Shown piece by piece: positions 8,305 to 16,001 of a DNA stretch of 38,231 nucleotides; position 1 is the first letter of the stretch; the number at the start of each line of letters is the position of its first letter. The notes beneath the pieces were generated by a model. That model was not told the origin of the DNA and did not search any database. It saw only the letters and a program-made list of their open reading frames with translations. Position numbers and translations under genes: made by a program. Origin of the DNA: Colwellia_A sp041890515 (lineage in GTDB: Bacteria > Pseudomonadota > Gammaproteobacteria > Enterobacterales > Alteromonadaceae); the NCBI GenBank assembly GCA_041890515.1, contig JASDWX010000125.1:1-38231 (forward strand), given 5' to 3'.

Positions 8305-9555
8305 TTACTGTGGTAACAAAGACTCGCCTTGCCACAATTGCTCTATTGTTTCACGAGCACGGATCAAATGATGCTCAGCACCATCTACCATTATTTCTGC
8401 TGCTTTTGGACGGCTATTATAATTCGAGCTCATCGTGAAACCGTATGCACCTGATGAACGAATAGCCAATAAATCGCCTTCAGTAATACTCAGTTCACGT
8501 GCTTTGCCAAGAAAGTCACCTGTTTCACATATAGGGCCGACAATATCATACGTTTTTTTGTCAGAAACTTCGTCGTTCTCAACTTCTATAATCGCTTGCC
8601 ACGCTTGATATAACGACGGACGAATTAAATCGTTCATCGCGGCATCAACGATAGCAAAATGTCGGTTTTGATTTGTTTTTAGTAATTCAACTTCGGTTAC
8701 CAAAATCCCAGCATTAGCCATAATGGCACGACCAGGTTCGTAAATCAGCGTTATATCTCGATCTGCCAACTTCTCAGCAATCGCTTTTGCATATTCTTTT
8801 GGGTGTGGTGGTTTTTCGTCGTCATAACAAACCCCCAAACCTCCTCCCACATCGATATGAGATAACGTAATATCTATTTTTGCTAAACGGTCTACAAGTG
8901 CCAATACACGGTCAAGCGCATCTAAAAATGGTTTCACTTCGGTTAGCTGAGAACCGATATGGCAATCAATTCCCTTCACCGCAATATGTGATAAACCGCT
9001 AGCATGCTGATACAGCTCAAAAGCATCATCAATACTGATACCAAATTTATTTTCTTTTAAACCCGTAGAAATATAGGGGTGTGTTCCCGCATCGACATCT
9101 GGGTTTACTCTTAAAGAAACGGGCGCAATCATATTCATACGTTGAGCGACCTGCTGAATACGTGTTAATTCAGCAGCTGACTCTACGTTAAAGCAATAAA
9201 TACCTTTCTCTAAAGCGAAGGTAATTTCATCTGATTTTTTACCAACACCAGAAAACACTACTTTGCTGGCATCTCCCCCTGCTTGAAGAACACGGGCAAG
9301 CTCACCTTTCGAAACAATATCAAAACCACTACCCAAACGTGCCATTACATTTAAAACAGCAAGGTTACTGTTGGCTTTTACGGCATAACACACTAAGTGT
9401 GGTTTATCGCCAGCAGCTTGGTCAAAAGCATGCCAATGACGTTCAATCGTTGCACGAGAATAAACATATAAAGGTGTGCCATGCTGCTTTACTAGCTCTG
9501 TTACTGTTATATCTTCAGCATAGAGTGATGTGTTTTTGTAATTAAAAAAATCCAC
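8305..9555 (-). CDS. lysA: Diaminopimelate decarboxylase
   Basis: PLP-dependent fold-III enzyme that decarboxylates meso-diaminopimelate to L-lysine. The 416 aa are typical for the longer bacterial form. The PLP lysine is K60 in CYAVKANSN. Other family motifs are CHIGSQ, the glycine-rich DVGGGLG phosphate-binding loop, EPGRAI, and CETGDFL, which supplies residues across the dimer interface. The start codon is GTG, only 2 nt after the lptM stop, with an AGGA ribosome-binding site inside the end of lptM; this suggests translational coupling. It precedes dapF, giving a lptM-lysA-dapF order. Confidence 0.97.
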   Translation of the reverse strand: MDFFNYKNTSLYAEDITVTELVKQHGTPLYVYSRATIERHWHAFDQAAGDKPHLVCYAVKANSNLAVLNVMARLGSGFDIVSKGELARVLQAGGDASKVVFSGVGKKSDEITFALEKGIYCFNVESAAELTRIQQVAQRMNMIAPVSLRVNPDVDAGTHPYISTGLKENKFGISIDDAFELYQHASGLSHIAVKGIDCHIGSQLTEVKPFLDALDRVLALVDRLAKIDITLSHIDVGGGLGVCYDDEKPPHPKEYAKAIAEKLADRDITLIYEPGRAIMANAGILVTEVELLKTNQNRHFAIVDAAMNDLIRPSLYQAWQAIIEVENDEVSDKKTYDIVGPICETGDFLGKARELSITEGDLLAIRSSGAYGFTMSSNYNSRPKAAEIMVDGAEHHLIRARETIEQLWQGESLLPQ

Positions 9556-9557
9556 GA

Positions 9558-9737
9558 TTAATTTTCCTGCGACAGTTCTGCTGATGAGTTTTGTTTTTGC
9601 TCACTTTTAGCGTGATCAGTTTGTTCCTGTGTTTTTACTTCCACAGGTTTTTGCATTAGTGGACCTTTAATTCCACATCCACTTAAAAGCACTGATATAA
9701 TAAAACTCGTTAAAATAATTGAATTTTGTTTACGCAT
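9558..9737 (-). CDS. lptM: Small lipoprotein LptM (YifL)
   Basis: A 59-aa outer-membrane lipoprotein. Translation from the ATG at 9737 gives a short basic N-terminus, a hydrophobic segment and the lipobox LLSGC with C21. The strongly conserved CGIKGPL motif that defines LptM/YifL follows. The rest of the mature protein is hydrophilic and rich in Gln, Glu and Lys. In E. coli LptM binds the LPS translocon LptDE and promotes native disulfide formation in LptD; the same role is inferred. It heads the lysA-dapF operon and diverges from cyaY, the same neighbourhood as in enterobacteria. Confidence 0.93.
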   Translation of the reverse strand: MRKQNSIILTSFIISVLLSGCGIKGPLMQKPVEVKTQEQTDHAKSEQKQNSSAELSQEN

Positions 9738-9846
9738 ATTTGATTTAATTCGATTTTTTTCTCATGATAGACGTTTTATAATCTCATGACCAACAAATAG
9801 CTAGCAAAGATGAATAAATTTCATTGCACTAGAAAAGGAAGCATTA

Positions 9847-10167
9847 ATGAACGACAGCCAATACAATTTACTTGCCGAAGAAATTATTCTTCAAATAGAA
9901 GAAGCCGTAGAAGATTGTGGTACCGACATTGATTATGAAGGTGTTGGCGGCATGCTCACACTTACCTTTAAAAATGGCAGTAAAGTCATCATTAATAAGC
10001 AAGCCCCTTTACATGAAATATGGGTAGCGACTAAATTTAATGGCCATCATTTTCAGCATGAGAATAACCAATGGACAGACAAACGTGGCGGCGGCGAACT
10101 TTGGCAGTTTTTATCAAAAGCTATCAGCATACAAGCCGACACCGAAATAACCATTACCGCAGGATAA
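9847..10167 (+). CDS. cyaY: Frataxin-like iron-sulfur assembly protein CyaY
   Basis: Bacterial frataxin of 106 aa, the usual size. It binds iron through an acidic first helix and modulates the cysteine desulfurase IscS during Fe-S cluster assembly. Visible features are the acidic helix (ILQIEEAVEDCGTDIDYE, residues about 14-31), the beta-sheet core with GGMLTLTFKNGSKVIINKQ, and the family motif HEIWVATKFNGHHF (about 56-69). An AAAGGA ribosome-binding site lies 6 nt before the ATG. It diverges from lptM and is followed after only 5 nt by hemC. That coupling of iron handling to tetrapyrrole synthesis lacks the intervening cyaA seen in E. coli. Confidence 0.96.
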   Translation: MNDSQYNLLAEEIILQIEEAVEDCGTDIDYEGVGGMLTLTFKNGSKVIINKQAPLHEIWVATKFNGHHFQHENNQWTDKRGGGELWQFLSKAISIQADTEITITAG

Positions 10168-10172
10168 TTTGA

Positions 10173-11108
10173 ATGACCACAGCAACTGTACGCATTGCCA
10201 CACGTAAAAGCGCTCTCGCTTTATGGCAAGCCGAATATGTAAAAGCACAATTAGAGCATTTTTACCCTGACATTAATGTTGTACTGGTACCGATGACGAC
10301 AAAAGGCGACATTATTTTAGATACGCCATTAGCTAAAGTCGGTGGCAAAGGGCTCTTTGTTAAAGAACTTGAAGTCGCTATGTTAGAAGACCGCGCTGAC
10401 ATCGCTGTTCATTCAATGAAAGATGTTCCAGTAGAGTTTCCGGAGGGTTTAGGCTTAGAAGTTATTTGTCCTCGTGAAGATCCTCGCGATGCGTTTGTAT
10501 CAAATACGATAAAAAGTTTGGCCGAACTTCCACAGGGTGCTGTTGTAGGCACTTCAAGTTTACGTCGTCAGTGTCAAATTAAAGCCCTAAGACCCGATTT
10601 AAATATTCGTGATTTGCGCGGTAACGTAAATACTCGTTTGAAAAAATTAGATAATGGTGAATACGATGCCATTATTCTTGCTGCAGCCGGTTTAATACGA
10701 TTAGAAATGCCAGAGCGCATTCGAGAATTTATTGAACCAGAAGTGATGCTTCCAGCAAACGGACAGGGCGCTGTAGGTATTGAATGTAGAACAACAGACG
10801 AAGCACTTAAAGCTTTGCTCGCACCATTGGGTTGTGAAACAACGCGTATTCGCGTGTTAGCAGAACGTGCAATGAATCGTGCTTTAGAAGGCGGCTGTCA
10901 GGTACCTATTGGTAGTTATGCTGTCATTCAAGAAAATGGCGAAATGTTTTTACGTGGTTTAGTTGGTGCAACCGATGGTAGTGAAATATTAACCAGTGAA
11001 ATTACAGGCTCTATTGATGACGCTGAAAGATTAGGCAATACACTGGCTGATCAATTACTTGCAAAAGGCGCTGATAAAATATTGCGTCAGGTATATGCCG
11101 AGCAGTAA
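10173..11108 (+). CDS. hemC: Porphobilinogen deaminase (hydroxymethylbilane synthase)
   Basis: Cytoplasmic enzyme that polymerises four porphobilinogens into hydroxymethylbilane using a covalently bound dipyrromethane cofactor. The 311 aa match the family. C242 in LEGGCQVPIGSYA is the cofactor attachment residue, and D84 in HSMKDVP is the catalytic aspartate. Arg-rich substrate-binding segments GTSSLRRQ and DLRGNVNTRL are intact. An AGGA ribosome-binding site overlaps the end of cyaY. The hemD start lies within the last 14 nt of hemC, so these consecutive pathway enzymes are probably translationally coupled. Confidence 0.98.
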   Translation: MTTATVRIATRKSALALWQAEYVKAQLEHFYPDINVVLVPMTTKGDIILDTPLAKVGGKGLFVKELEVAMLEDRADIAVHSMKDVPVEFPEGLGLEVICPREDPRDAFVSNTIKSLAELPQGAVVGTSSLRRQCQIKALRPDLNIRDLRGNVNTRLKKLDNGEYDAIILAAAGLIRLEMPERIREFIEPEVMLPANGQGAVGIECRTTDEALKALLAPLGCETTRIRVLAERAMNRALEGGCQVPIGSYAVIQENGEMFLRGLVGATDGSEILTSEITGSIDDAERLGNTLADQLLAKGADKILRQVYAEQ

Positions 11109-11853
11109 TACGCACGTATTAATAACACGTCCTGAAAAAACAGGGCGTGTATTAGCACAACAGTTAAAAAGTATAGGTATCAGCGCTTGGTGCCACCCTT
11201 TGTTCGATTATCAACCACTGACTGATGAAAGTACCACTCGGACGCTCATCGAAAAATACCCACAAGGAATACTCATTTTTGTTAGCGTCGCCGCTGTAGA
11301 GTTTGCTCATCGCACTGTTAATTTATCTTATTGGCAACAAAAAACCATTATTGCTGTGGGCAATGCAACCAAAGCGGCTTTAGCCCGCTCAGGTATTAAC
11401 GCTGTATCTCCTGAACTTCATACCAGTGAAGGTTTGTTAACGCTTAATGCCCTCCATGAAAGAAACATAAATCACCACGATATCATTATTGTTCGCGGGG
11501 ATGGCGGACGAGAGCACCTTGCCCAGCAACTTTGTTTGCGCGGTGCAAACGTTCATTATTTAGAAAGTTATAAAAAAGTTTGGCTTCCTATGACACAAAG
11601 TCCTGTTGAGGAATGGAAAAATAAACAGATAAATTGTATTGTGGTTACCAGTAACAGCTTGTTAGAAACTATAATACACTTAATAAATAATTCAGACCGT
11701 GACTGGAAAAATACGTGTTCATGGATTGTAGCGAGTGAGCGTATTGCAGAACGAGCAAAACAACTGGGCTTACTCAACATCGTTAATGCTAATGGTGCGA
11801 ATAACCAAGCCATTATGAGTGCTATCAATAACCATGGAAAAAATAATGACTGA
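11095..11853 (+). CDS. hemD: Uroporphyrinogen-III synthase
   Basis: Cytoplasmic enzyme that closes hydroxymethylbilane with inversion of ring D to give uroporphyrinogen III. The family is poorly conserved. Visible marks are the N-terminal VLITRPEKTGRVLAQQL, the two-lobed alpha/beta architecture, and IIIVRGDGGREHLAQQL near the middle, a typical family segment. I place the start at the ATG at 11095 (252 aa, beginning MPSSNTHVLITRP). A longer reading from 11059 would add 12 residues wholly inside hemC with no family similarity. It overlaps hemC by 14 nt and hemX by 8 nt. Assignment rests on both motifs and operon position. Confidence 0.93.
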   Translation: MPSSNTHVLITRPEKTGRVLAQQLKSIGISAWCHPLFDYQPLTDESTTRTLIEKYPQGILIFVSVAAVEFAHRTVNLSYWQQKTIIAVGNATKAALARSGINAVSPELHTSEGLLTLNALHERNINHHDIIIVRGDGGREHLAQQLCLRGANVHYLESYKKVWLPMTQSPVEEWKNKQINCIVVTSNSLLETIIHLINNSDRDWKNTCSWIVASERIAERAKQLGLLNIVNANGANNQAIMSAINNHGKNND

Positions 11854-13249
11854 TAAAAAGCAAAATGAGTCAAAAACTTCAGAAAATAAAGCGACTGAAG
11901 AAAAGTCAGATCAAGGTTTTTCCACCTCAATTTCACTCACATCTGCACAGAAAGAATCTCCGAGTGATGAAAAAAAACAGCCTGTAACTAACAAAGCTAA
12001 AGCGTCAGCCAACGAGAAAACATCAACAATGAAATCTTCTGAAAAAGTATCCACTCCTTTAAAAAATACTGATACAACCAATACAAGTAGTACAAAACAA
12101 CAAAAACTGTCTAAAACTGCCGTGCTTTCTTTGATCATCGCATTAGCTGCGAGTGCTGGCGTTGGTGGTTTATATTATTGGGATATGCAACAACAAGCCG
12201 TTATAAAGCAAGACGTGCTAAAGCAAACACAACAAAGTTTGACCCGTAATGACCAAAAAACACAGCAAAATTTGGCTAGCATTGAGCAAAAAGTTAAACA
12301 ACTACTTGCTCAGCAACAATCAACCTTTTCCGATCGTTTAACCAGTGATATAGCTAAAATAAGAACGGATAGCCAAGTTAAAATTACGCAACTTGAAAAA
12401 GCCGTTGAACGGTTATCGCAAAACCAGCCAAGTGATTGGTTGTTACATGAAGCAGAATACTTGATACGTATTGCTACACGCACTATGTGGCTTGAGCATG
12501 ATACGAGCGCAGCAATAAGTTTGTTGCAAGATGCTGATATGCGCTTAAAAGAACTAAAAGATCCCGCATTTTCACCTATTCGTCAATTGATTCGTGAAGA
12601 TATTGAGCAGTTAAACTTAATGCCTACTATAGATAACGAAGACACCATTTTGACGTTAATGGCTATGAATAAACAGCTTAAAAATTTACCGGTAAAGTCT
12701 GAACGAATTCCAAACAATTTTGTAACACAAGTCGAATTAAGCTTGTCAGAAGACATTGCTGATTGGAAAGAGAATATGGCTAAAACGTGGCAACATTTTA
12801 CAGATAGCTTTTTTAAGGTTAGCGATAAAAGTGGAAAAGCAGAGCCATTATTACCGCCACAATTTCAACAGAACCTCCGTGAAAATTTAAGTCTTAAATT
12901 ACAATTAGCGCAATGGTCTGCTAGCGAGCGGAAGCAAAAGTTATACAATCAAAGTTTAAATGACATACAGCTATGGATAACGCAATACTTTGATATGAGC
13001 GCTGTTGAAAACCAAAATTTTCAACAGCGTATTGAAGAACTAAAAAGTGAAGTCGTAAGTTACGACTATCCATCAACACTTTCATCTCTTAATGCACTTC
13101 GTAAAGTAATCGCTGACAAACCTTTAAAGCCTATTATTGATAAATTAAACGAAAACATTGATACAGATAAACCTTTGACTGAACCCCCTCAAAGAGAACT
13201 TGATCCCAAGTTACAAGAAGCATCTAAAAGTTCGAGTGAGGCCGTATAA
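11846..13249 (+). CDS. hemX: HemX, membrane-anchored protein of the heme operon
   Basis: Inner-membrane protein of 467 aa. An N-terminal cytoplasmic tail rich in Lys, Ser, Thr and Glu (about 1-95) precedes one transmembrane helix (TAVLSLIIALAASAGVGGLYY, about residues 100-119). A Gln-rich periplasmic coiled coil and a helical domain follow. The motif SDWLLHEAEYLIRIATRTMW is typical of HemX. Databases often label the family uroporphyrinogen-III C-methyltransferase, but no SAM-methyltransferase motif is visible, so that activity should not be assumed. I prefer the ATG at 11846 because GGA sits at good distance; earlier in-frame ATGs at 11819 and 11834 lie deeper inside hemD without an evident site. 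The stop and the hemY start share one base (TAATG). Confidence 0.92.
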   Translation: MTDKKQNESKTSENKATEEKSDQGFSTSISLTSAQKESPSDEKKQPVTNKAKASANEKTSTMKSSEKVSTPLKNTDTTNTSSTKQQKLSKTAVLSLIIALAASAGVGGLYYWDMQQQAVIKQDVLKQTQQSLTRNDQKTQQNLASIEQKVKQLLAQQQSTFSDRLTSDIAKIRTDSQVKITQLEKAVERLSQNQPSDWLLHEAEYLIRIATRTMWLEHDTSAAISLLQDADMRLKELKDPAFSPIRQLIREDIEQLNLMPTIDNEDTILTLMAMNKQLKNLPVKSERIPNNFVTQVELSLSEDIADWKENMAKTWQHFTDSFFKVSDKSGKAEPLLPPQFQQNLRENLSLKLQLAQWSASERKQKLYNQSLNDIQLWITQYFDMSAVENQNFQQRIEELKSEVVSYDYPSTLSSLNALRKVIADKPLKPIIDKLNENIDTDKPLTEPPQRELDPKLQEASKSSSEAV

Positions 13250-14520
13250 TGAAACGCATAATATTATGGATTCTATTGTTCTTAATCTTTTTTATCGTTA
13301 TTGCTGTTACTCCAGCGTTAATTAGCGAAAAAGGTTACATTTTGATTTCTATGGGCGATAAAATTATCGAATTAACGGTAGTTAGCGCCTGTATTATGCT
13401 TACAGTATTATTTGTTGTTCTCGCTTTTTCACTAAAGTTGGTTCGTAGTAGTCTGCGTGTTGGTTTTCGTGGCTGGAATAAAATTGCTTTTGCCAATCGT
13501 CGTCGTGGATTAAAAGATTTCAATCGCGGTATTGCAGCTTTCATTCTTGATGATCATCAACAAGCAGAGCACCTGTTAGCAAAAGCAGCAGAGCCATCGA
13601 ACTTTCCTCGTACGGCTTATTTATTAGCCGCTGCCGCATCATCAAAACAATCGCTACGTTCAAACACTAATCATTATTTAGGCTTATTAGCTCAAGAAGA
13701 CCATACCGTTAAATCCTCTGGTTTAGAGTCAATATTGGTTACGATTAAATTATTAATGGTACAAGAAGACTTTTCAAAAGCACGCACTATTATTGATGAG
13801 CATCATAAGCATGTTGGCCATGACGCTCGATTGTTGAGTTTAGAAATTGAATTAAGTTTGCAGGAAAAGCGTTTTAGTTACGTTATTGAACAGCTTATTT
13901 CAGCCCGTAAACAAAAGACTATTACAGATGAAAAAATAGTCCAATGGGAAGCCATCGCTTTTTATGGTGCTTTCAGTGAGACAATACGCCAAGAAAGCAA
14001 AGATGCATTATTCTCGCTCTGGCAAAAGCTTGCACGTAAACTCAAACAACGTGAGGCGATCCTTTTTGCTTACTGTAAAGTATTAGCTGAAAATAACATT
14101 ACAGAGCCTTTGAATCAAATACTCTTACCGGTCGTAAAAAAAGGTGCTGACGTTAAATTTTTACAAAACATTCGTCAACTTCCCATTTCTGGCGCTGATG
14201 AATTAATTAGCGCTGTACAAAAGCACTTACATCATGATCAACACAGTGAAAAATGGTTAAGTTGTTTAGCCAATTTAGCCGCGAAGTCCCAGCAACTCCC
14301 CATGGCAGAAAAAGCATTTAATAGCTTAGTAAACTTAGATGGTCAGCAATACGACACCATTGATTTACTGGCATTTTCTCAAGTACTAGAGCAGCAAGGC
14401 AACTTTCAAAAAGCTAATCAAGTATTAAATAAAATCGTGGCTCAAATTGACAGTCACAAGAATGATATTCACGAAAAAATAATGGAAATAAAGCATAATG
14501 AATTTAACGATCGACTTTAA
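13249..14520 (+). CDS. hemY: HemY, membrane protein with TPR domain
   Basis: Inner-membrane protein of 423 aa from the gammaproteobacterial HemY family (not the unrelated protoporphyrinogen oxidase of the same name). Two N-terminal transmembrane helices (about 4-25 and 43-65) are followed by the conserved segment GFRGWNKIAFANRRRGLKDF (about residues 73-93). A long helical, TPR-like cytoplasmic or periplasmic domain continues to the C terminus, with repeats such as AEKAFNSLVNLDGQQ. It lies in the hemC-hemD-hemX-hemY operon and is thought to help organise heme enzymes, though its role is not proven. Translation is coupled to hemX by the one-base TAATG overlap. The next gene starts 23 nt before its end. 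Confidence 0.93.
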   Translation: MKRIILWILLFLIFFIVIAVTPALISEKGYILISMGDKIIELTVVSACIMLTVLFVVLAFSLKLVRSSLRVGFRGWNKIAFANRRRGLKDFNRGIAAFILDDHQQAEHLLAKAAEPSNFPRTAYLLAAAASSKQSLRSNTNHYLGLLAQEDHTVKSSGLESILVTIKLLMVQEDFSKARTIIDEHHKHVGHDARLLSLEIELSLQEKRFSYVIEQLISARKQKTITDEKIVQWEAIAFYGAFSETIRQESKDALFSLWQKLARKLKQREAILFAYCKVLAENNITEPLNQILLPVVKKGADVKFLQNIRQLPISGADELISAVQKHLHHDQHSEKWLSCLANLAAKSQQLPMAEKAFNSLVNLDGQQYDTIDLLAFSQVLEQQGNFQKANQVLNKIVAQIDSHKNDIHEKIMEIKHNEFNDRL

Positions 14521-15136
14521 CAAACCTGAGATTGCAGGTGCTTTTGATTGGCAGCTTTGCCAAGAAATTAATGTAAAAAACGACAAAGGCGATATTATTG
14601 CTAAAGCAGAAATTGAACTCATCACTATTAATAAACATCGTGATGCTATGGGTTCTTATACTTTATTAGCTAATGAAGATACTGATTGGGAAATCCCACT
14701 TAATCTTTACTTCAAAGGCCAAAACCTAACAACGGATTTGTGTAAAGAATTAAACGTAACCCCTGATACAAAAAAAGCTAAAACGCATATCTTACTTGAA
14801 GCTATCAGTGTTTTACCCCAATACCGCAAACAAGCCGTTGGCCAATACTTACTTAAAGAAATTGTTAAGTATCATGAAAAAGCTCAATCTATTACAGTAT
14901 TAAGCATGCCTATGCATAGTTTTCTTGATGCAGAAGAGTGCGAAGATGAAAGCATTAAAGCTTACTATCAAGCCGCTGATTTGCAAAATATAAAAGTAGC
15001 GTCAAATGAACTGGCTAACTTTTTTACTCATAGCGGTTTTATTGAATTTACAGTCGACGAAAGCTTACTTGAAGAGCCTTTACCCTATCAAATATTTGTT
15101 GCTAGCCCACAAAGTATTTTAAACGAGTCAGAGTAA
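14498..15136 (+). CDS. GNAT-like acetyltransferase, function unknown
   Basis: Soluble protein of 212 aa. I do not recognise a named family. The central segment LEAISVLPQYRKQAVGQYLLKEIVKY (about 107-132) looks like the acetyl-CoA-binding motif A of GNAT enzymes (hydrophobic strand, then R-x-x-G/A-x-G, then a helix). FFTHSGFIEF near residues 180-189 fits the usual C-terminal GNAT strand-turn (F...GF). The R-K-Q-A-V-G version of the P-loop is somewhat divergent. It overlaps hemY by 23 nt, so it is translated from the heme operon message, but nothing indicates a role in heme synthesis. The acetyl acceptor is unknown. Confidence 0.7.
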   Translation: MNLTIDFNKPEIAGAFDWQLCQEINVKNDKGDIIAKAEIELITINKHRDAMGSYTLLANEDTDWEIPLNLYFKGQNLTTDLCKELNVTPDTKKAKTHILLEAISVLPQYRKQAVGQYLLKEIVKYHEKAQSITVLSMPMHSFLDAEECEDESIKAYYQAADLQNIKVASNELANFFTHSGFIEFTVDESLLEEPLPYQIFVASPQSILNESE

Positions 15137-15185
15137 ACTAATTTTTGGTTAATGCCTTCATAGTAAGCGCATAAAGGGGTTTTTT

Positions 15186-15608
15186 ATGTTTGCTATTCAC
15201 GGAGAATGGAAAATTGAAGTTCATGGAAAAGTTATTGTTCAATGGTTTTCTGGCTGCTGGAACGAAGAAGCTATTATTGCTTATGTGAAAGAATTCCAAG
15301 CTAAAGCGACTCCTTTAAAAGGAAATAACTGGGCTATTGTTTCTTCATTTGAAGACTGGGAGCTAGGTGTCCCCGAAATAGACAAAAATATTGCAAAACA
15401 TTGTGATTGGTTCAAAACCAATGGCTGTGTAAAACATTGTCATATTTATACCCCTAATGCAGCTAAAGAAATGCAGCTGGAAAGGTTAATACCCCATACA
15501 GATGAAACTTACGAACGACAGGTATTTACCAATAATGAAGATGCTGCAACTTGGTTATCAAACTGTGGTTTTTATATTGAAAGTCAAATTATCAACAAAA
15601 TGACCTAG
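15186..15608 (+). CDS. Uncharacterised small cytoplasmic protein
   Basis: A 140-aa protein with no signal peptide or membrane segment. I do not recognise it. It is rich in Trp and aromatic residues (WKIEVHGKVIVQWFSGCWNEE at the start, NNWAIVSSFEDWELG in the middle) and has four to five Cys, two of them in NGCVKHCHIY. The alternation of short strands and helices, and a Trp-rich beginning followed by an AIVSSFEDW strand, suggest an alpha/beta fold possibly like SpoIIAA/STAS, but this is speculation. A good AAAGGGG ribosome-binding site precedes the ATG. It follows the GNAT-like gene by 49 nt and may be the last gene of the hem transcript. Confidence 0.72.
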   Translation: MFAIHGEWKIEVHGKVIVQWFSGCWNEEAIIAYVKEFQAKATPLKGNNWAIVSSFEDWELGVPEIDKNIAKHCDWFKTNGCVKHCHIYTPNAAKEMQLERLIPHTDETYERQVFTNNEDAATWLSNCGFYIESQIINKMT

Positions 15609-15719
15609 AAATAAAAAGCTTGTGGATGATATATTATTCATCATTCTTAAAACTTTAGTTAGTACCAAAGCTAAATATCTTATCAGAAAAACCCTATTTA
15701 ATAGATGCTATATACTGAA

Positions 15720-15926
15720 TTAAGCGGCTATTAAATAAGGTTCTTTACCTTGGTGCTTGTTGTTACGTTTAAATGACCCCTTCCCTTTTTTAGCTTTTAC
15801 CACTTGTAATTTATAAACTTTAGATGTCACTAACGCTGCAAAAAAATTGTCTTTAATTTTTCCTCGACCTAACTCTGTCGTAATCGCACTTTCCAATGCT
15901 TGCGTCTTTTTATTTTTACTCATCAT
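15720..15926 (-). CDS. arfA: Alternative ribosome-rescue factor ArfA
   Basis: A 68-aa basic protein matching ArfA, which binds ribosomes stalled on mRNAs lacking a stop codon and recruits release factor RF2 when trans-translation fails. The family core is clear: GRGKIKDNFFAALVTSKVY (about 20-38) followed by VVKAKKGKGSFKRNNKHQGK (about 42-61), against the E. coli pattern G.IKDN..AL...F...V...KKGKGSY.RK.KH. A 10-15-residue N-terminal extension precedes the core. Two adjacent ATGs (15926 and 15923) are possible starts. The C terminus is PYLIAA. E. coli arfA mRNA is cut or terminated inside the gene so that arfA itself is a trans-translation target; a short stem-loop at the end of this ORF could serve the same logic. 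Confidence 0.88.
   Translation of the reverse strand: MMSKNKKTQALESAITTELGRGKIKDNFFAALVTSKVYKLQVVKAKKGKGSFKRNNKHQGKEPYLIAA
15737..15751 (-). other. Small stem-loop inside the 3' end of arfA
   Basis: On the arfA strand the message reads AAGGT-AAAGA-ACCTT, a perfect 5-bp stem with an A-rich 5-nt loop, about 15 nt before the stop codon, followed by ATTTAAT. It lies where cleavage or termination would remove the stop codon. The stem is short, so a functional role is tentative. Confidence 0.35.
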
Positions 15927-15943
15927 ATTTACTCTTTAATAAT

Positions 15944-15970
15944 AAAAGCCATCAGTCTGATGGCTTTTTT
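15944..15970. terminator. Intrinsic terminator between fre and arfA
   Basis: Stem GCCATCA (15948-15954), loop GTC, stem TGATGGC (15958-15964), flanked by AAAA and TTTTTT, so the stem extends with A-T pairs. It has T-runs on both strands (six on plus, four on minus). It follows the fre stop codon in the minus direction and separates fre from arfA. Confidence 0.85.
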
Positions 15971-15976
15971 AGGTTA

Positions 15977-16001
15977 TTTAATGTAAAATTTTTACATTAA
16001 A
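15977..16001. repeat. 12-bp perfect AT-rich palindrome at the end of fre
   Basis: TTTAATGTAAAA (15977-15988) and its exact complement (15990-16001) are separated by one base. It includes the fre stop codon and lies just upstream of the fre terminator. It may form a stem in the fre 3' end or be a protein-binding site. Confidence 0.5.

Noticed and set aside
9777..9782. TATAAT upstream of cyaY as a promoter.
   Set aside because: There is no -35 hexamer or extended -10 at the right distance, and the match in AT-rich DNA is weak evidence alone.
11059..11094. Upstream start for hemD at 11059.
   Set aside because: The extra 12 residues lie inside hemC and lack similarity to HemD N-termini; the ATG at 11095 gives the normal beginning.
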